Shown: positions 1 through 7,616 of the stretch, one piece after another
How positions within the stretch are numbered: the stretch's first letter is position 1
Layout of the letters: every line of letters starts with the position of its first letter
Assembly (NCBI GenBank): GCA_946546945.1
Contig: CAMNOU010000007.1
Coordinates: 1-64,000 of the forward strand
DNA length: 64,000 nucleotides
Direction: 5' to 3'
Origin: an uncultured Lachnospiraceae bacterium
GTDB taxonomy: Bacteria > Bacillota > Clostridia > Lachnospirales > Lachnospiraceae
Program-made: the position numbers and the translations under genes
The notes under the pieces: model-generated
What the model was told of the DNA's origin: nothing
Seen by the model: only the letters and a program-made list of their open reading frames with translations
Database searches by the model: none

Positions 1-602
1 TTCTGATCCTGCTTCGTCAGCTGCGGATCACTGAGCATTGACTTTTTCCCGAGAACGGTATTCTTCCAGACATATACTTCATAAAACCTGCCGTATTCCA
101 TACCAAGGCTTTCCGGATCACAGTCATAATGACCGCTGTCCGCAATCAGTCTGTCCTCTCCCGGCACGCGTCCCAGATATTGTATTTTCATGGCAGTCAC
201 CTGATCCGCCACTCCGAGTTCTTCCATGAGCGCTTCGTAGAGCAGGCCCCATTTTTTTCTTGTCAGTTTCTCATCCGGCTCCACCGGGACCTTCTGTAAA
301 ATGGTTCCCGTCTTTTCACCGATCTCAAGAAAATGCAAAAGAAATCCCACATCTTTTCCGGTCAGATACTCTCCCAGTTTCGGAAGGATCATGGCAGACG
401 TTTCCTCCGGAGTCATCGGTACGATCTGCAGATAACCTTTCAGTTCGCTGCAAAGCACATAATCCCCGGGCTGTCCGGAATCTGCATGGCGAAGACTGCC
501 GCGCGCAAAAAGTATACACAGCAGAACGCACAGCAGCAGAACGGACAGATACCGGGTCCTGACTCTGTTTTTTCTCTGGTTCTGATTTTTGTTCTTTTTC
601 AC
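1..602 (-). CDS. membrane-anchored secreted protein, 3' part outside the window
   Basis: About 200 codons are visible. The gene begins at a GTG (602-600) behind a GGTGCGGGGG-type ribosome binding site and runs off the left edge. The N-terminus is strongly basic and rich in K, N and R, followed by a hydrophobic segment at about residues 19-32, so it is a signal anchor. The rest is a soluble extracytoplasmic domain with no motif I can name with certainty. Its look (short basic start, one anchor, then a charged mixed domain) recalls the N-terminal part of clostridial SpoIID/LytB-like proteins, but that is only an impression. The missing C-terminal part would decide the family. It lies downstream of the 6S RNA in the same direction, separated from it by a terminator hairpin. 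Confidence 0.6.
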   Translation of the reverse strand, partial: MKKNKNQNQRKNRVRTRYLSVLLLCVLLCILFARGSLRHADSGQPGDYVLCSELKGYLQIVPMTPEETSAMILPKLGEYLTGKDVGFLLHFLEIGEKTGTILQKVPVEPDEKLTRKKWGLLYEALMEELGVADQVTAMKIQYLGRVPGEDRLIADSGHYDCDPESLGMEYGRFYEVYVWKNTVLGKKSMLSDPQLTKQDQ

Positions 603-620
603 ATTCCCCCGCACCTTTCG

Positions 621-660
621 AAAAACTTAAAAGAGAAGCTGCAGTACATGCAGCTTCTCT
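621..660 (-). terminator. intrinsic terminator downstream of the 6S RNA region
   Basis: A perfect 12-bp stem (632-643 with 649-660, five-base loop) is followed on the minus strand by TTTTAAGTTTTT. It ends transcription coming from the 6S RNA region before the partial gene at the left edge. Confidence 0.8.
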
Positions 661-819
661 TCTCCTGTGTGCTTCTTCTATTCGTCTTTCGCCATAAGCC
701 CCGTAAAGGGACGTATCCTTTGTAAATGCAATCTCCGGAAGAATTATCTTTCGTAATCTCTATCCTTGGTAAAACTTTCTTTCGTAAACTCTCTCTTCGC
801 TATAGCCATATCTTCATTA
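661..819 (-). other. stretch between the 6S RNA and its terminator
   Basis: No family gene is recognised here. On the minus strand a 21-codon open frame (809-744) starts at ATG and ends at TAA, with two FTK repeats in its peptide. The DNA carries imperfect direct repeats of TCTTTCGTAA (plus-strand view, 720-800). The ribosome binding site is weak, so translation is unproven. The stretch could simply be the 3' tail of the 6S precursor. Confidence 0.3.
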
Positions 820-1003
820 GTGACCCCGGGATGCCGTACCCGCATTTTGACGCCTAGCTAAAAGCCAGGTGGGTGTCCGCAGCTTTTCTTCTGCCTTCCG
901 CTGATACGAGGCGGCCTGACATCCAAACAGCAATATAAGAGTCCCATAAACGTAAATGTAGGTTCAAAATAGCAAGGCTCTCGTACACCCCAGGAAATCA
1001 TCT
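820..1003 (-). ncRNA. ssrS: 6S RNA (clostridial type)
   Basis: 6S RNA binds the housekeeping RNA polymerase holoenzyme by mimicking an open promoter. On the minus strand the 5' end (CCTGGGGTGTAC, near 993-982) pairs with the 3' end (GTACGGCATCCCGGGG, near 839-824) to close the long hairpin. Between them are sequence blocks I recognise from clostridial 6S RNAs, such as GAGCCTTGCTATTTTGAAC, and TGGATGTCAGGCCG followed by GGAAGGCAGAA. The ends are inferred from the closing stem and the promoter. Recognition is from memory of the family; a covariance search was not run. Confidence 0.85.
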
Positions 1004-1009
1004 GCTGTT

Positions 1010-1038
1010 ATTATACCTTAATATGTGAATAAACACAA
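1010..1038 (-). promoter_or_regulatory. promoter of the 6S RNA
   Basis: TTGTGT (1038-1033), a 17-bp spacer and TATAAT (1015-1010) on the minus strand. The predicted start near 1003 is about 10 bases before the conserved CCTGGGG of the RNA. Confidence 0.75.
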
Positions 1039-1090
1039 CCAGATATAATATGAAATTTCATCCTGCATTACCAGAAAGTTCTATACACAG

Positions 1091-1474
1091 TCAAAGTGAA
1101 AAAGAAAACGGAAGCAGCTCTCCCAGTGTGGTCTCCCGGTATGTCTGGTCCCTTCCGCACATGAGAACGACCAGTTCCGGCCCGCAGAATTCTGCCAGTA
1201 CCTGCCGGCAGACACCGCACGGAGATACGTACTCTTCCCGGTCGCTGATCACAGCGATTGCCTCGAAAGAACGCTTCCCCTCCGATACCGCCTTAAAGAC
1301 AGCGGTCCGTTCCGCGCAGTTCGTCGGTCCATAGGCGGAGTTCTCAATGTTGCAGCCGGTAACGATGCTTCCGTCGCTGCAAAGAAGAGCCGCTCCCACA
1401 TGGAATCCGGAATATGGCACGTAAGCAAACTGTTTCGCTTTTGCCGCCTCTTCAATCAGTTTTTCGCGATCCAT
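1091..1474 (-). CDS. cdd: cytidine deaminase
   Basis: Hydrolytic deamination of cytidine and deoxycytidine to uridine and deoxyuridine in pyrimidine salvage, in the cytosol. The 127-aa length is typical of the tetrameric zinc enzyme. The zinc/catalytic signature is complete: Cys53-Ala-Glu55 in TNCAERTA, and Cys86 and Cys89 in SPCGVC. The substrate-binding NIENSAYG segment lies just before. The gene starts 3 bases after the deoC stop, so the two are cotranscribed and serve deoxynucleoside breakdown together. Nothing unusual is seen. Confidence 0.95.
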   Translation of the reverse strand: MDREKLIEEAAKAKQFAYVPYSGFHVGAALLCSDGSIVTGCNIENSAYGPTNCAERTAVFKAVSEGKRSFEAIAVISDREEYVSPCGVCRQVLAEFCGPELVVLMCGRDQTYRETTLGELLPFSFSL

Positions 1475-1477
1475 CCG

Positions 1478-2122
1478 CTACACCCCCAGTATCTGAAGAG
1501 CACTGCTGGTTCCGATCCTGCTGCATCCCGCTTCGATGTATTTCTCCATGTCTTCCTTTGTCCGCACGCCGCCGGCTGCTTTGATCCGGACGTTCGGGCT
1601 GATATGCTCGCGCATCAGCTTCACATCCTCCAGCGAAGCTCCGGCCGTGCCGAAACCGGTCGATGTCTTGATAAAATCCGCCCCCGCGTCTGAAACACAG
1701 CGGCAGAGCCGTATTTTCTCCTCTTTTGTCAGATAACAGGTCTCAATGATGACCTTCAGAATGTGATCTGCGGCTTCCCGCTTCACAAGCCGGATCTCCT
1801 CCGTCACCTCATCAAACTCACCGTTTTTGACCCAGCCGATATTGATGACCATATCGATCTCATCTGCGCCGTCGCGCAGCGCCTGACGGGTCTCTGCAAG
1901 CTTTGCCTCCGTACTTGTGTTCCCAAGAGGGAATCCGATGACGGTACAGATCTTAAGCTCGGGGAACTGGTCTCTTGCACGCTTCACATAACTGGCCGGG
2001 ATGCAGACGGATGCCATCCGGAATACTTTTGCTTCTGTGCAGAGATTTTTGATCTGCTCCCATGTGGTGACCGCTTTGAGCGCGGTGTGGTCTACGTAAC
2101 GGTACAATTCTTCTTTCTTCAT
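1478..2122 (-). CDS. deoC: deoxyribose-phosphate aldolase
   Basis: Splits 2-deoxyribose 5-phosphate into acetaldehyde and glyceraldehyde 3-phosphate, the last step of deoxynucleoside catabolism. The protein is 214 aa, a TIM-barrel class I aldolase. The Schiff-base Lys152 sits in FIKTSTGFG, Asp90 lies in EIDMVINIG, and a second family block reads VIGFPLGNTS. I chose the ATG at 2122-2120, which has GGGAGAAG eight bases upstream; a longer in-frame start at 2176 has no good binding site. First gene of a two-gene unit with cdd. The upstream 245 bases hold no recognised operator. Confidence 0.94.
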   Translation of the reverse strand: MKKEELYRYVDHTALKAVTTWEQIKNLCTEAKVFRMASVCIPASYVKRARDQFPELKICTVIGFPLGNTSTEAKLAETRQALRDGADEIDMVINIGWVKNGEFDEVTEEIRLVKREAADHILKVIIETCYLTKEEKIRLCRCVSDAGADFIKTSTGFGTAGASLEDVKLMREHISPNVRIKAAGGVRTKEDMEKYIEAGCSRIGTSSALQILGV

Positions 2123-2243
2123 GTTGGTTCTTCTCCCTTTTTGCTCGTCAGTGATGAGATCCGCTCCGAAATTCAAACGGCATGTAAGCTATCATAATAT
2201 ACTTTCCGGAAAAAATCCAGCTGTATTTTATTTGTTTTTCTGC

Positions 2244-2272
2244 TTGAATAGTCTTATCGTTGTTTATATAAT
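2244..2272 (+). promoter_or_regulatory. promoter of the hydrolase/ATP-grasp operon
   Basis: TTGAAT (2244-2249), 17-bp spacer, TATAAT (2267-2272). The predicted transcript then carries a leader of about 85 bases before the first start codon, with a GC-rich hairpin at 2300-2338. Confidence 0.7.
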
Positions 2273-2299
2273 AAATATCTGATACAAACCACACACATA

Positions 2300-2338
2300 T
2301 TTCTCCCGGGCCGGTTCTTTAAGTGCCCGGAGAAATCG
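2300..2338 (+). other. leader hairpin
   Basis: ATTTCTCCCGGGC pairs with GCCCGGAGAAAT with one bulged C. It has no U-run, so it is not a terminator. It ends about 17 bases before the ribosome binding site of the first hydrolase gene and could stabilise the mRNA or modulate translation. Confidence 0.5.
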
Positions 2339-2367
2339 CGTATGTGACCGATCGGGAGAGGAAATTT

Positions 2368-3144
2368 ATGGTTCATACTTTTGATGTTACGATTCCGGAG
2401 CTGACCGGCTCCATGAAGCGGCGCGCCTACGTCTATCTTCCGGAATCCTATGCACACGATCCGCGGGAGCGCTATCCCGTTCTCTATATGTTTGACGGAC
2501 ACAATGTCTTTTTTGATGAAGACGCGACCTATGGAAAAAGCTGGGGCATGAAGGAATTCATGGACGCCACCTGTACCCGTCTCATCATTGCCGCTGTAGA
2601 ATGCAATCAGAACCCGGACAACGGACGGCTGAGCGAATATTCTCCGTTTGATTTTTCCGAGAAAAACTGGGGGAGTTTCCGGGGTCAGGGCAAACAGACC
2701 ATGGACTGGTTCGTGCACAGCCTGAAACCCTTCATAGATGATCACTACCGGACTCTGCCGGACCGGGCGCATACGTTTATCGCAGGCAGCTCCATGGGAG
2801 GCCTTATGAGTATTTATGCATTGCTGCACTACAACACTGTTTTTTCCCGCGCCGCGGCTCTCTCTCCTTCCCTCTGGATCGCCCGGAAGGCTTCGGAAGA
2901 GATGATACGGTCCTCAAATCCATCCCCGGATACGGTCCTTTATATGGACTACGGCTCGGAAGAAATGCTTCATCCCGCAAAGTTTCGAAAAGCTTTTGGA
3001 AAAATGGCTACCCTTCTGCTTGAAAAAAGTGTATTATTAGATTGCAGGATCGTTCCCGGCGGCACGCACTGTGAGGCAAGCTGGGAGCGGCAGATCCCGT
3101 TTTTCATGAATACACTGATGTACGGTAACGACGAGAAAATCTAA
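2368..3144 (+). CDS. alpha/beta-hydrolase of the putative esterase (esterase D) family
   Basis: 258 aa, predicted cytosolic, no signal peptide. The family (esterase D, enterochelin-esterase-like) hydrolyses carboxyl esters; the substrate here is unknown. The nucleophile elbow is G140-S-S142-M-G, with Ser142 as nucleophile; a family block YPVLYMFDGHN precedes it, and the C-terminal GGTHCEASW should supply the catalytic His. The ATG at 2368 has GGGAGAGG seven bases upstream and fits better than an upstream in-frame start at 2323. First gene of an apparent three-gene operon with a second hydrolase 33 bases downstream and an ATP-grasp enzyme. Confidence 0.85.
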   Translation: MVHTFDVTIPELTGSMKRRAYVYLPESYAHDPRERYPVLYMFDGHNVFFDEDATYGKSWGMKEFMDATCTRLIIAAVECNQNPDNGRLSEYSPFDFSEKNWGSFRGQGKQTMDWFVHSLKPFIDDHYRTLPDRAHTFIAGSSMGGLMSIYALLHYNTVFSRAAALSPSLWIARKASEEMIRSSNPSPDTVLYMDYGSEEMLHPAKFRKAFGKMATLLLEKSVLLDCRIVPGGTHCEASWERQIPFFMNTLMYGNDEKI

Positions 3145-3177
3145 GCACATCGAAGTGCAGAAAGAAGGTAACTGTTT

Positions 3178-3936
3178 ATGTATGCAGAATATTTCAAAAA
3201 ATATTCACCCGCCCTCGGCAGGGACATGGAATTTAAAGTGTACGGCCATGCCGGCCATCCGGTTCTGTATATCCCCTGTCAGGACGGCCGTTTTTATGAT
3301 TTCGAGAATTTCAACATGATCGATGTATGGGCTCCGTGGATCGAATCCGGAGAGGTCATTGTTTTTTCCATCGACACGATTGACGGCGAGACCTATTCCC
3401 GGTTCGAGGATCCGTACGGACGGATCCGCCGCCATGAACAGTGGATCCTGTACATCACGGATGAGATGGTTCCTTTTATCCGCTCTTATGTCAATGAAAA
3501 GAACGGCACCGACGGTCCTGTCGGAGTCATTGCCTTTGGCTGCAGCCTGGGAGCCACCCATGCGGCAAACCTGTATTTTCGCCGGCCCGGACTGTTTGAC
3601 GGCCTGCTGGCGCTCAGCGGGATCTACAGTTCCAAATACGGTTTCGGAGACTACATGGATGAACTGGTGTATCTGAATTCCCCGGTCGATTATCTTCCGA
3701 ACATGCCGGCGGATCACCCGTATATGGAGCTCTACCGGCAGCGGAAAGCCATCATCTGCTGCGGACAGGGCGACTGGGAACAACCCGAGACCACGATTCG
3801 TCTCAAAGAGATCTGTGAAGAGAAGGGGATCCCCGTCTGGGTAGATCTCTGGGGACATGATGTCTGCCACGACTGGCCCTGGTGGTATAAGCAGGTGCAA
3901 TATTTTGTTCCTCACCTTCTGTATGACGAAATATAA
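3178..3936 (+). CDS. second esterase-family alpha/beta-hydrolase
   Basis: 252 aa, cytosolic. It carries the family-type start VLYIPCQDGRFYDFENFNM and a nucleophile elbow G121-C-S123-L-G. The His of the triad is probably in the C-terminal WGHDVCHDWPWW stretch, which is unusually rich in Trp and His. It is only distantly similar to the preceding hydrolase, so this is not a recent tandem duplication. Ribosome binding site GAAGGT a few bases before the ATG. Substrate unknown. The arrangement with an ATP-grasp ligase hints at making or breaking an amide or ester conjugate. Confidence 0.8.
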   Translation: MYAEYFKKYSPALGRDMEFKVYGHAGHPVLYIPCQDGRFYDFENFNMIDVWAPWIESGEVIVFSIDTIDGETYSRFEDPYGRIRRHEQWILYITDEMVPFIRSYVNEKNGTDGPVGVIAFGCSLGATHAANLYFRRPGLFDGLLALSGIYSSKYGFGDYMDELVYLNSPVDYLPNMPADHPYMELYRQRKAIICCGQGDWEQPETTIRLKEICEEKGIPVWVDLWGHDVCHDWPWWYKQVQYFVPHLLYDEI

Positions 3937-3985
3937 ATACCATACAGCTACGAAGGATAAAGCGATATTAAGGAAGGCATGTCTG

Positions 3986-5194
3986 ATGAAGAATTTTATT
4001 TTTATATCCCCTAATTTCCCGACAAATTACTGGCAGTTCTGCCGGGAACTGAAAAACAACGGTCTGAATGTGCTCGGCATCGGCGACCAGCCCTATGATG
4101 AACTGATGGAGGAGCTGAAATCCAGTCTCACCGAATACTATAAGGTTGACAGCCTTGAAAATTATGACGAGGTCTACCGCGCAGTCGCATTTTTCATTTT
4201 CAAGTACGGCCGCATTGATTTTATTGAATCCAATAATGAGTACTGGCTGGAGCAGGACGCGAAGCTTCGCACCGATTTCCACATCCGCACCGGTTTCCAG
4301 ACGAAGGATCTGCCCCGCATCAAATACAAGTCCAAAATGAAGCCCTATTATGAAAAGGTGAATATTCCGACGGCCCGCTATCATCTGGTCGACACGATTG
4401 AGAACTGCAGGAAATTCATCCGCAAAGTCGGGTATCCGGTCATTGTGAAGCCGGATAACGGTGTCGGGGCCTCCCACACTTATAAACTGGAAAATCTGAA
4501 AGAGCTGAAGAAATTCTTTGAAGAAAAGCTTGCGGATGTTTCCTATATCATGGAGGAGTTTATCGAAGCGGAGATCAATTCCTATGACGCGATCATTGAT
4601 TCGAAGGGCAGACCCATCTTTGAGACCGGGAACTGCACTCCCATCTCCATCATGGACAGTGTGAACTACGGAGACGACGCCATCTTCTACATTGAAAAAG
4701 AGCTGGCAGAGGATACCAGAAAGGCCGGCCGCGATACTGTCAAAAGTTTTGGCGTCCGCAGCCGTTTCGTGCATTTTGAATTCTTCCGTCTTCTGAAAGA
4801 TCACGAAGGGATCGGGAAAAAAGGCACCCTGATGGCGCTGGAGGTCAACATGCGTCCCTGCGGCGGTTTTACGCCTGAGATGATGAACTTTGCCCGTGAC
4901 ACCAATGTTTATAAGATCTGGGCTGACATGATCGCTTTTGACCGGACAGACCTGACCATTCAGGACAGCCACTACTGTGCCTTTGCAGGCCTGCGCGATT
5001 ACAGAGATTATGTACTCTCCCACGATGAGATCGCTGACCGGTACCGGGAACACCTGAAGATGACAGGACGTCTTCCGGATGCGCTTTCCGCTGCCATGGG
5101 CAACAAGATCTACATGGCGACCTTTGACACAAAAGAAGAGATGGACAGATTCTTTCAGGATCTGCTTGAGACAAAGGAAGCATCCGTAAAATAA
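3986..5194 (+). CDS. ATP-grasp domain protein (carboxylate-amine ligase-like)
   Basis: 402 aa. ATP-grasp enzymes activate a carboxylate as acyl phosphate and join it to an amine or thiol. The N-terminal 90 residues form a Rossmann-like preATP domain (FIFISPNFPTNYWQFCREL); the central part has the lysine-bearing strand VGYPVIVKPDNGVGASHTY; the metal-binding part has ALEVNMRPCGG near residue 290. I chose the ATG at 3986 behind AGGAAGG (3971-3977). An upstream frame overlapping the hydrolase has no suitable signal. Related proteins are often annotated as carbamoyl-phosphate synthase-like or biotin-carboxylase-like; the acceptor is unknown. Followed by a strong terminator. Confidence 0.82.
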   Translation: MKNFIFISPNFPTNYWQFCRELKNNGLNVLGIGDQPYDELMEELKSSLTEYYKVDSLENYDEVYRAVAFFIFKYGRIDFIESNNEYWLEQDAKLRTDFHIRTGFQTKDLPRIKYKSKMKPYYEKVNIPTARYHLVDTIENCRKFIRKVGYPVIVKPDNGVGASHTYKLENLKELKKFFEEKLADVSYIMEEFIEAEINSYDAIIDSKGRPIFETGNCTPISIMDSVNYGDDAIFYIEKELAEDTRKAGRDTVKSFGVRSRFVHFEFFRLLKDHEGIGKKGTLMALEVNMRPCGGFTPEMMNFARDTNVYKIWADMIAFDRTDLTIQDSHYCAFAGLRDYRDYVLSHDEIADRYREHLKMTGRLPDALSAAMGNKIYMATFDTKEEMDRFFQDLLETKEASVK

Positions 5195-5195
5195 T

Positions 5196-5242
5196 AAAAA
5201 AACGCCGAACGAATGTGATCATCATTCATTCGGCGCTTTTTT
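5196..5242. terminator. bidirectional terminator between the ATP-grasp gene and glnS
   Basis: A stem of about 13 bp, CGCCGAACGAATG (5203-5215) with CATTCATTCGGCG (5223-5235), is flanked by A-runs on the left and T-runs on the right. It serves the convergent genes on both strands. Confidence 0.9.
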
Positions 5243-5246
5243 TGTT

Positions 5247-6911
5247 TTATGACGGGAGCTTATAAGAACTCTTCAGAGATACGATTCGGTTGAACACCTT
5301 CTTCTCGTCTGTAGAATCCTTTGCGTCCACACAGAAGAAACCATTTCTCACAAACTGGAAGCTGTCATAGATGCGGGCATCTTTTAAAGAAGGCTCGACA
5401 TAACAGTCCGGCAGGATGGTCAGGGAATTCGGATTCAGATTCAGGCTTCCATCCTCATTATAGACCCCTTTCGACTCATCGATAATATTTTCATAGAGAC
5501 GCACCTCGGCTCTGATCGCGCTGGCTGCGTCGACCCAGTGGATCGTACCGCGGACTTTTCTGCCGTCCGGGCTGTTCCCTCCGCGGCTTTCCGGATCATA
5601 GGTACAATGTACGACGGTAACATTGCCGTCTTCATCTTTTTCAAACCCGGTGCAGGTCACGAAATATGCATTCATCAGCCGCACCTCGTTGCCGGGATAC
5701 AGACGCCGGTATTTCTTTGGCGGCACTTCCATAAAATCCTCGCGCTCAATCAGCACTTCTCTGCTGAAAGGCACCGTTCTCTTCCCGAGTTCCGGATTCT
5801 CGAGGTTGTTATCCACCTCCAGCTCTTCTGTCTGTCCTTCGGGATAATTGTCAATCACCAGCTTAATGGGATCCAGAATTGCCATCACGCGCGGCGCGGA
5901 GAGCTTCAGATCCTCACGGATACAGTACTCCAGCATCGCGTAATCAACGGAACTGTTGCTCTTGGATACTCCGCAGAGTTCTACGAACTTTTTGATCGAA
6001 GACGGCGTAAAGCCTCTTCTTCTCAGCGCTGCGATCGATACCAGACGGGGATCGTCCCAGCCATCCACGATCCCTTCTTCTACCAGTTTTTTGATATACC
6101 GCTTCCCGGTCACGACATTTGTCAGGTAAAGTTTTGCAAATTCAATCTGCTTCGGCGGATGCGGATATTCCAGTTCTCTGACCACCCAGTCATAGAGCGG
6201 GCGGTGATCCTCAAACTCGAGGGTACAGATTGAATGTGTGATGCCCTCAATGGCATCCTCGATCGGATGTGCAAAATCATACATCGGATAGATGCACCAG
6301 GCATCCTTTGTGCGGTGATGCGTCATGTGTGCCACACGGTAGATAATCGGGTCACGCATGTTGATGTTCGGAGAAGCCATATTGATCTTGGCGCGCAGCA
6401 CCTTCTCTCCGTCCTTATACACACCATTCTTCATGTTTTCAAAAAGTTCCAGGTTCTCCTCCACACTGCGGCTGCGGTACGGGCTTTCCTTTCCCGGTTC
6501 GGTCAGTGTCCCTCTGTACTCCCGGATCTGTTCGGGGGTCAGATCACAGACATAGGCCTTGCCTTTTTTGATCAGCTTCACTGCCGCTTCATACATCTGG
6601 TCAAAATAATCCGAAGCAAAGAACAGCCGGTCCTCCCAGTCTGCTCCCAGCCACTCGATATCTGCCTTGATGGAGTCGACAAATTCTTCCTTTTCCTTTG
6701 TCGGATTGGTGTCATCAAAACGCATGTTGAACTTGCCGTGATACTCCTGGGCAAGTCCGTAATTTAAAAGAATGGATTTTGCGTGTCCGATGTGAAGATA
6801 CCCGTTGGGTTCCGGCGGGAAACGGGTACATACGGTTTCACAGCGTCCCTCCGCAAGATCCTTATCAATGATCTGTTCTATAAAATTTCTGGAAACAGCT
6901 TCATTTTCCAT
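5247..6911 (-). CDS. glnS: glutamine--tRNA ligase
   Basis: Charges tRNA-Gln with glutamine. The 554-aa length and class Ib architecture match GlnRS rather than GltX: HIGH motif at residues 40-43 in [15 protein letters not shown], then IRF-type catalytic blocks, then VDGWDDPRL and two C-terminal beta-barrel domains with the SYKLP-type end. The KMSKS equivalent reads VVTGKR, a variant form in place of the usual VMSKR. Start ATG at 6911 with GGGAGG at 6918-6923. The gene stands alone; its promoter appears to overlap the terminator of the upstream gene. Confidence 0.95.
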   Translation of the reverse strand: MENEAVSRNFIEQIIDKDLAEGRCETVCTRFPPEPNGYLHIGHAKSILLNYGLAQEYHGKFNMRFDDTNPTKEKEEFVDSIKADIEWLGADWEDRLFFASDYFDQMYEAAVKLIKKGKAYVCDLTPEQIREYRGTLTEPGKESPYRSRSVEENLELFENMKNGVYKDGEKVLRAKINMASPNINMRDPIIYRVAHMTHHRTKDAWCIYPMYDFAHPIEDAIEGITHSICTLEFEDHRPLYDWVVRELEYPHPPKQIEFAKLYLTNVVTGKRYIKKLVEEGIVDGWDDPRLVSIAALRRRGFTPSSIKKFVELCGVSKSNSSVDYAMLEYCIREDLKLSAPRVMAILDPIKLVIDNYPEGQTEELEVDNNLENPELGKRTVPFSREVLIEREDFMEVPPKKYRRLYPGNEVRLMNAYFVTCTGFEKDEDGNVTVVHCTYDPESRGGNSPDGRKVRGTIHWVDAASAIRAEVRLYENIIDESKGVYNEDGSLNLNPNSLTILPDCYVEPSLKDARIYDSFQFVRNGFFCVDAKDSTDEKKVFNRIVSLKSSYKLPS

Positions 6912-6926
6912 TGTTTTTCCTCCCTG

Positions 6927-6960
6927 TAAAAAAACTCTGTGATAAATTTACCACAGAGTC
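6927..6960 (-). terminator. terminator of the 208-codon gene, abutting the glnS ribosome binding site
   Basis: ACTCTGTGG (6959-6951) pairs with TCACAGAGT (6942-6934), allowing one G-T pair, and is followed by seven T. The T-run ends four bases before the GGGAGG of glnS. I found no T-box signature upstream. Confidence 0.75.
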
Positions 6961-6974
6961 CTTTTTTAAGTCAA
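6945..6974 (-). promoter_or_regulatory. probable glnS promoter overlapping a terminator hairpin
   Basis: TTGACT (6974-6969), 18-bp spacer, TAAATT (6950-6945) on the minus strand. The start would fall near 6938, inside the hairpin, giving a leader of roughly 25 bases. The -35 matches consensus at five of six positions, the -10 only at four. Confidence 0.45.
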
Positions 6975-7592
6975 TCATTTCAGCCGAAAATAATCTTCTA
7001 TGGCCGGTAAATCTTTTTCAGCACAGTAGAATCCGTCTCTCTCAGCATAGTAGAGCCTCCGGGGGCAGTCTGTCCGGACCGCATAGATGGTTTCATACGG
7101 ATTGTAATGCAGGATTCTGCAGCCGAGATCTGAAAGCCTTCCCGCACCGGACGGTTCACGGACATTCAGAACTGCCTCGCCCGAAAAGGAATCCGGCAGA
7201 GATCTTCTGATTTTCTCCTGCATGGATGCGGTCATGTCCGGATCGTCAGCTTCCTGCCCTATTCTGACGAATACTTCCCCCTCATGTGGAAAAGTAGCAT
7301 GCCCGCTGTCCGCGAACTCCGAAACAGCTTCCGTCTCCTGATAGTGCTCCTTCTCTCCGATCTCTGCATTTTTCGTCCGGATGAAAAAAATGCCGGCTGC
7401 AAAAAGAACGAGTCCTGCCATCCCGCAGATGCGCAGCAGCCGGATCTTTCCATGAACTTTGTTTTTCCTCCCGGAAGAATCTGCCGGAAGAAGCCTGACT
7501 GAAAACGAAAGCGTCGCCGAGAACAGCAAAAGGAATGCGCCGGCTGCAGCCGCAATGATCAATCCCGTCAGAATCCCTGTCATAGGCTGCAT
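6975..7592 (-). CDS. hypothetical protein with two N-terminal membrane segments
   Basis: About 205 aa. Two hydrophobic helices lie at about residues 5-27 and 48-65 with a basic stretch between them, followed by a soluble domain of about 130 residues rich in acidic residues. No motif or family recognised. The start is uncertain: a TTG at 7601 and ATGs at 7592 and 7583 are in frame; the ATG at 7592 is chosen for its position behind GGAAGGGAAG. It follows the rhomboid-like membrane gene by about 25 bases and is probably cotranscribed with it. Confidence 0.6.
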   Translation of the reverse strand: MQPMTGILTGLIIAAAAGAFLLLFSATLSFSVRLLPADSSGRKNKVHGKIRLLRICGMAGLVLFAAGIFFIRTKNAEIGEKEHYQETEAVSEFADSGHATFPHEGEVFVRIGQEADDPDMTASMQEKIRRSLPDSFSGEAVLNVREPSGAGRLSDLGCRILHYNPYETIYAVRTDCPRRLYYAERDGFYCAEKDLPAIEDYFRLK

Positions 7593-7616
7593 ACCTTTCA
7601 ACTTCCCTTCCGCCTG

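Noticed and set aside
3968-5053. A 361-codon minus-strand frame opposite the ATP-grasp gene
   Set aside because: The plus-strand frame has a recognisable ATP-grasp protein, binding site and operon context; the antisense frame has none.
6927-7000. A T-box riboswitch in front of glnS
   Set aside because: No T-box sequence (GGTGG-type) or specifier stem-loop is visible; the space upstream is occupied by the coding region of another gene.
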